DNA of 7,970 nt from the NCBI GenBank assembly GCA_946887025.1, contig CAMPJY010000120.1, positions 1-7,970 on the forward strand, written 5' to 3'. The position numbers and the translations under genes were made by a program. The stretch comes from an uncultured Salinimicrobium sp. (GTDB lineage: Bacteria > Bacteroidota > Bacteroidia > Flavobacteriales > Flavobacteriaceae). A model generated the notes under the pieces. That model saw nothing but the letters and a program-made list of their open reading frames with translations, had not been told where the DNA came from and ran no database searches. Positions 4,949 to 7,970 of the stretch are shown here, one piece after another. The stretch's first letter is position 1, and each line of letters opens with the position of its first letter.

Positions 4949-7129
4949 CTACTCGGGAACGGGGAAACCTCTGTCCCTCATCAAAGCATCGATCTCGGCA
5001 TCCCTTCCCCTGAATAGCCTGTAGGCTTCTGCCGGGTCCATGGCATTTCGGGGGGCGAAGAGATATTTTACCAGCTTTCTGGCCAGGTTCTCATCGTAGA
5101 ACCCTCCGGGAGCATCCGCAAAGGCCTCGGCGGCATCAGAGGTGAGGACATCGGCCCAAAGGTAACCGTAGTAACCCGCGGCATATCCTTCCCCGGAAAA
5201 TACGTGTCCGAAGTGCGGCGTACGATGACGCATCACGATCTCCTCAGGCATATTCAGCTTGTCCAGGGTCTCCTTTTCAAAAGTCGCCATATCGATCTCC
5301 GAAGGTTCTGTAGTGTGGAGGATCATATCCATCAGGGCAGAAGCCAGAAATTCTGTGGTCTCGAAGCCTTGATTGAAGGTCGAAGCTTTTTTGATCTTGG
5401 CTACCAGTTCTTCCGGAATTGGCTCCCCGGTCTCGTGATGCACCAGGAACCTGTCGATCACCGCATCGGTGGACAGCCAGCGTTCCAGTAGCTGCGACTG
5501 GAATTCGGTATAATCCCTTACTCCGCTGTTCAGAGTGGGGTATTTCACTTCAGAAGAGAAGAAATGCAGGGCATGACCAAACTCGTGGAAGAAGGTGGTG
5601 GCGTCATCCCAGGAAACCAGCGTAGGTTCTCCCGGAGCAGGCTTGATGAAATTGGAATTGTTAGATGCCAGGACCTTTTCCTCCTTCCCTTCCATATTGG
5701 TATGGCTGCGGTACATCGTGGCCCAGGCGCCGGAGCGTTTTCCGGTACGCGCATAGGGATCGAGATACCAGAGTCCGACGAACTCTCCGTTCTCATCAGT
5801 CACCTCCCATACCTTCACATCCTCGTGGAAGACGGGTACCGAACCATCGGGCACCGGCTCAAAGTTGTAGCCGAAAAGTTCTTTAGCGGTGTAAAATAAC
5901 GCCTGGGTAAGCTTGTCCAGCTGCAGGTACTGTTTCACCTCGTCTGAGTTCAGGTCGTATTTCTGTTTTCTCACCTTTTCGGCGTAATAGCGATAATCCC
6001 AGGGCTGAATTTCAATATTAGCCCCTTCAGCATCAGCCACGGCCTGCATATCGGCCACCTCCTCCTTCACTCTTTCAAGAGCTGCCGGCCATACCGCCAT
6101 CATCAGGTCCATGGCCTGCTCGGGAGTTTTTGCCATCCTGTTCTGAAGGCGCCATTCCGCATAATTATCATACCCCATCAGCTCCACGCGCTCATCCCGC
6201 AGCTTCAGGATCTGTTTGATGACCTCCTTGTTGTCAAATTCGTCATTATTGTCTCCGCGGGAATAATAGTTGCTCCACACCTTCCGGCGCAGTTCCCTTT
6301 CGTCGGAAAATGTAAGGAAGGGATCCATGAAGGAGCGGGTGTTTAACACCGCATAATTGCCTTCGCGCCCCCTGTCGGCCGCCGCTTTGGCAGCGGATTT
6401 GATATAAGCCTCCGGAAGGCCGTCGAGCTGGTCTTCTGTTAGGTACACCACATAATTCTCTTCGTCCGCCAGGACATTGTTGGAAAACTGGTTGTATAGT
6501 TTTGAAAGTTCCTTGTTGATCTCCGCATAGCGCTTTTTATCCTCAGGACTCAGATCAGCCCCTTCCATGGCAAAATCCTCATAGATCAGCTGGACCGTAC
6601 GCTGCTGCTGTGGCTCCAGAGGCTGCTCCAGGGAGGCTTCATAAATGGCTTTTATGCGCTGGAAGAGTTTCTCGTTCTGGGAGATCTTAGAGGAATATTC
6701 TGAAATTTTTGGTGCCAGTTCCTCCTGGATGACACGGAATTCAGGGGAAGACATATTGGAGCTCCAGATTCCGTAGTAGGTGAAGGCCCGGTTGAGCGGC
6801 TCTCCCGCCTGCTCCATGGCCAGGATGGTATTATCAAAGGTAGCTGGGGCAGGATTATTAGCAATCTTTTCAATTTCCTGAAGGTGCATTTCCATGCCTT
6901 TTTCGATGGCAGGCTTCAGGTCCTCCAGCTTCATCTGGTCAAATGCCGGAACTCCGCCATAGGGGCCGGTCCATTTCTGCAGTAGGTCGTTTTCCATAGT
7001 TGTGCTTTGTACGCTGGTCACTGGGTCGGGAGTATTTACTTTATTGGCTCCGGGCCTGCAGGCGGTTAAGGCAAGTAAAGTAAAAAGGCCCAGGCCCAGG
7101 TGAGAGTTCTTGTAAAATCTGTTTTTCAT
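4949..7129 (-). CDS. dcp: M3-family zinc metallopeptidase lipoprotein (peptidyl-dipeptidase Dcp-like)
   Basis: A 726-residue M3 peptidase that should cleave short peptides, probably removing C-terminal dipeptides, in the periplasm or at the outer membrane. The N-terminus has a basic head, a hydrophobic core (LGLGLFTLLAL) and the lipobox LTAC, so Cys 24 is the likely lipidated residue after cleavage. A long helical prodomain follows to about 270. The catalytic site is HEFGHALH, with zinc ligands His 515 and His 519 and general base Glu 516. Glu 542 in DYTEFQSQLLERW is the expected third ligand; the spacing from His 519 is 23, slightly shorter than the 25 I recall for E. coli Dcp. GYAAGYYGYLWADVL at 648-662 is the conserved C-terminal substrate-contact region. 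The gene is full length and intact. It is convergent with the FAD oxidoreductase gene and divergent from the thioredoxin gene. Dcp-like dipeptidyl specificity is inferred from similarity; an oligopeptidase activity cannot be excluded. Confidence 0.95.
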   Translation of the reverse strand: MKNRFYKNSHLGLGLFTLLALTACRPGANKVNTPDPVTSVQSTTMENDLLQKWTGPYGGVPAFDQMKLEDLKPAIEKGMEMHLQEIEKIANNPAPATFDNTILAMEQAGEPLNRAFTYYGIWSSNMSSPEFRVIQEELAPKISEYSSKISQNEKLFQRIKAIYEASLEQPLEPQQQRTVQLIYEDFAMEGADLSPEDKKRYAEINKELSKLYNQFSNNVLADEENYVVYLTEDQLDGLPEAYIKSAAKAAADRGREGNYAVLNTRSFMDPFLTFSDERELRRKVWSNYYSRGDNNDEFDNKEVIKQILKLRDERVELMGYDNYAEWRLQNRMAKTPEQAMDLMMAVWPAALERVKEEVADMQAVADAEGANIEIQPWDYRYYAEKVRKQKYDLNSDEVKQYLQLDKLTQALFYTAKELFGYNFEPVPDGSVPVFHEDVKVWEVTDENGEFVGLWYLDPYARTGKRSGAWATMYRSHTNMEGKEEKVLASNNSNFIKPAPGEPTLVSWDDATTFFHEFGHALHFFSSEVKYPTLNSGVRDYTEFQSQLLERWLSTDAVIDRFLVHHETGEPIPEELVAKIKKASTFNQGFETTEFLASALMDMILHTTEPSEIDMATFEKETLDKLNMPEEIVMRHRTPHFGHVFSGEGYAAGYYGYLWADVLTSDAAEAFADAPGGFYDENLARKLVKYLFAPRNAMDPAEAYRLFRGRDAEIDALMRDRGFPVPE

Positions 7130-7199
7130 GCTGATGGATTTTCGGATTACAAGATAGGCAATTCTGGGGGTGTTTGGAAATGGAATTGAGGTCCAAAAT

Positions 7200-7207
7200 C
7201 AAATTTA
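7200..7207 (-). promoter_or_regulatory. candidate -7 promoter element for the M3 peptidase gene
   Basis: On the minus strand these bases read TAAATTTG, an exact match to the Bacteroidota sigma-A -7 consensus TAnnTTTG. It lies 70 bp upstream of the peptidase ATG, giving a leader of about 65 nt. No TTG occurs 17-23 bases further upstream, so only half of the consensus is met. The position also falls inside the 28-codon N-terminal extension that would exist if the divergent thioredoxin gene began at 7174, which favours the later start for that gene. Confidence 0.35.
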
Positions 7208-7257
7208 TAAGACGTTTTCTCTTCCTTTTGATCTTAAAGGATTCTACCTTTAACCAA

Positions 7258-7836
7258 ATGACAAAACCTGAAGAAAAAAGCTTCCTGAGGCGCCATGCCG
7301 GGGATATCGGCCTGGTAATTCTGATCCTCCTGTTCCTGATCCCGCAGACGCGGAAACCCATCCAGGTCGCGGCAAACCGTCTTTTTGCAGGTAGCCCAAA
7401 GGAGGTGGCTGAGGAGGAGCGGGTGGACCTGAACAATTACAGCTGGAGACTCAACAAACTCGATGGGACAACGACCAATTTTTCTGAAGCAGAAGGGGAG
7501 GTGATCGTGCTGAATTTCTGGGCCACCTGGTGTCCGCCCTGTGTGGCAGAAATGCCATCATTCCAGAAGCTCTATGAGGAATACGGGGACCGGGTGGCGT
7601 TCTATTTCGTTTCCCAGGAGGAGGAGACCTGGCTTAAAGGGTTTCTGGAGAAGAAGGGGTATACCGTGCCAGTGTATCGCTCTCTTACCCGGATTCCGGA
7701 GCAGCTGGTGAGCAACAGCCTGCCAACCACCTATGTCATTTCCAGGACGGGGGAGATAGTCGTGGATAAGTCTGGCGCGGCGGACTGGAATACGCAGGAG
7801 TTTCGGGAAATGCTGGAGGGGTTGTTGGGGGAGTAG
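7258..7836 (+). CDS. membrane-anchored TlpA-like thioredoxin-family protein
   Basis: A 192-residue thiol-disulfide protein of the TlpA/ResA type, expected to be tethered in the inner membrane with its thioredoxin domain in the periplasm. From the ATG at 7258, residues 1-16 are polar and positively charged (KPEEKSFLRRH) and 18-30 (IGLVILILLFLIP) form the membrane anchor. The thioredoxin domain begins near residue 60 with the entry segment YSWRLNKLDGTTTNFSEAEG. It has the active site FWATWCPPC with Cys 92 and Cys 95, and the cis-proline loop LPTTYVI with Pro 156. An upstream in-frame ATG at 7174 would add 28 residues with a second hydrophobic patch. I reject it because the shorter start gives a normal positive-head-plus-anchor layout and leaves room for a divergent promoter. 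It is divergent from the M3 peptidase gene and followed within 5 bp by a palindromic repeat array. The partner (cytochrome maturation, or general disulfide reduction) is not shown by the context. Confidence 0.92.
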   Translation: MTKPEEKSFLRRHAGDIGLVILILLFLIPQTRKPIQVAANRLFAGSPKEVAEEERVDLNNYSWRLNKLDGTTTNFSEAEGEVIVLNFWATWCPPCVAEMPSFQKLYEEYGDRVAFYFVSQEEETWLKGFLEKKGYTVPVYRSLTRIPEQLVSNSLPTTYVISRTGEIVVDKSGAADWNTQEFREMLEGLLGE

Positions 7837-7840
7837 CAGG

Positions 7841-7936
7841 TTTCGCTGCGACGGGATCTCCAAATCTTGTGATTTCGCTGCGCCAGGATCTCCAGATCCT
7901 GTGGTTTCGCTGCGACAGGATCTCCAGATCCTGGCG
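7841..7936 (+). repeat. three tandem 32-nt palindromic repeats
   Basis: Units start at 7841, 7873 and 7905, each opening with TTTCGCTGCG and containing an inverted core. Units 2 and 3 carry CAGGATCTCCAGATCCTG (7884-7901 and 7916-7933), a perfect 8-bp stem around CC. In unit 3 the stem extends outward through TGCG/CGCA (7911-7938) with a single A-G mismatch. Unit 1 (GGGATCTCCAAATCTTG) is degenerate, though several changes keep G-U pairing. The array begins 5 bp after the thioredoxin stop codon and could act as a terminator or a REP-like 3'-end stabiliser. It may continue past the right edge. Confidence 0.8.
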
Positions 7937-7944
7937 CAACCGGG

Positions 7945-7964
7945 CGGGAATCTCCAGATTCCCG
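7945..7964 (+). repeat. fourth palindrome with the same core, altered flanks
   Basis: CGGGAATCTCCAGATTCCCG is a perfect 9 + 9 inverted repeat around CC. The central ATCTCCAGAT is identical to that of the 32-nt repeat units just upstream, but the outer arms differ and still pair. The TTTCGCTGCG opening is missing, so this is a related element outside the regular 32-nt period. It probably belongs to the same array, which is cut by the window end. Confidence 0.65.
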
Positions 7965-7970
7965 AGGCTG

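Noticed and set aside
7174..7257. 28-residue N-terminal extension of the thioredoxin
   Set aside because: The ATG at 7258 gives the usual short positively charged head plus membrane anchor, and the extension overlaps a candidate divergent promoter.
7736..7939. Reverse-strand 67-codon frame with apparent internal repeats
   Set aside because: Its repeated residues come from the 32-nt palindromic DNA units read in shifting frames (32 is not a multiple of 3), and the rest is antisense to the thioredoxin.
7841..7970. CRISPR array
   Set aside because: The 32-nt period is continuous with no variable spacers between repeats and the units are palindromic throughout; this is a tandem palindromic repeat.

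Overview
The window looks like chromosomal DNA from a member of the Bacteroidota, most likely a flavobacterium. The reasons are a lipoprotein M3 dipeptidase of the type common in that phylum, start codons mostly without a clear Shine-Dalgarno sequence, A/T-rich leaders, a -7 element of the Bacteroidota form TAnnTTTG, and intergenic gaps filled with short palindromic or tandem repeats. This is inference from style. No rRNA, tRNA, CRISPR array, transposase or phage gene is visible.

Layout. 1-293 is an A/T-rich non-coding leader. 294-1442 (+) encodes a soluble sensor histidine kinase with an RsbRD-like N-terminal region. 1443-2154 is a loosely packed stretch. It holds a 49-residue single-span membrane protein at 1759-1908 (+), a possible 55-residue ORF at 1492-1659 (-), and an uncertain reverse-strand reading frame at 1944-2186. 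2155-2346 (+) is a 63-residue basic small protein, followed by an exact seven-unit heptanucleotide array. 2489-3355 (+) is an NmrA-like atypical SDR, and 3416-4843 (+) is a phytoene-desaturase/PYROXD2-like FAD oxidoreductase. 4949-7129 (-) is the M3 metallopeptidase lipoprotein, convergent with the oxidoreductase. 7258-7836 (+) is a membrane-anchored TlpA-like thioredoxin, divergent from the peptidase. The window closes in a tandem array of palindromic 32-nt repeats.

How the genes relate. The SDR and the FAD oxidoreductase are co-directional and 60 bp apart, and may form a small redox unit with unknown substrate. The peptidase (periplasmic peptide turnover) and the thioredoxin (envelope thiol redox) share a divergent intergenic region and both act outside the cytoplasm, but nothing proves a functional link. 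The kinase has no adjacent response regulator.

I see ordinary housekeeping or accessory genes and no clear new system. The most notable material is non-coding: four kinds of short repeat or palindrome in the gaps, including inverted copies of one family on both sides of the FAD oxidoreductase gene and a tandem palindrome array with compensatory base changes. The unreported small ORFs between 1443 and 2346 are the other points worth checking.
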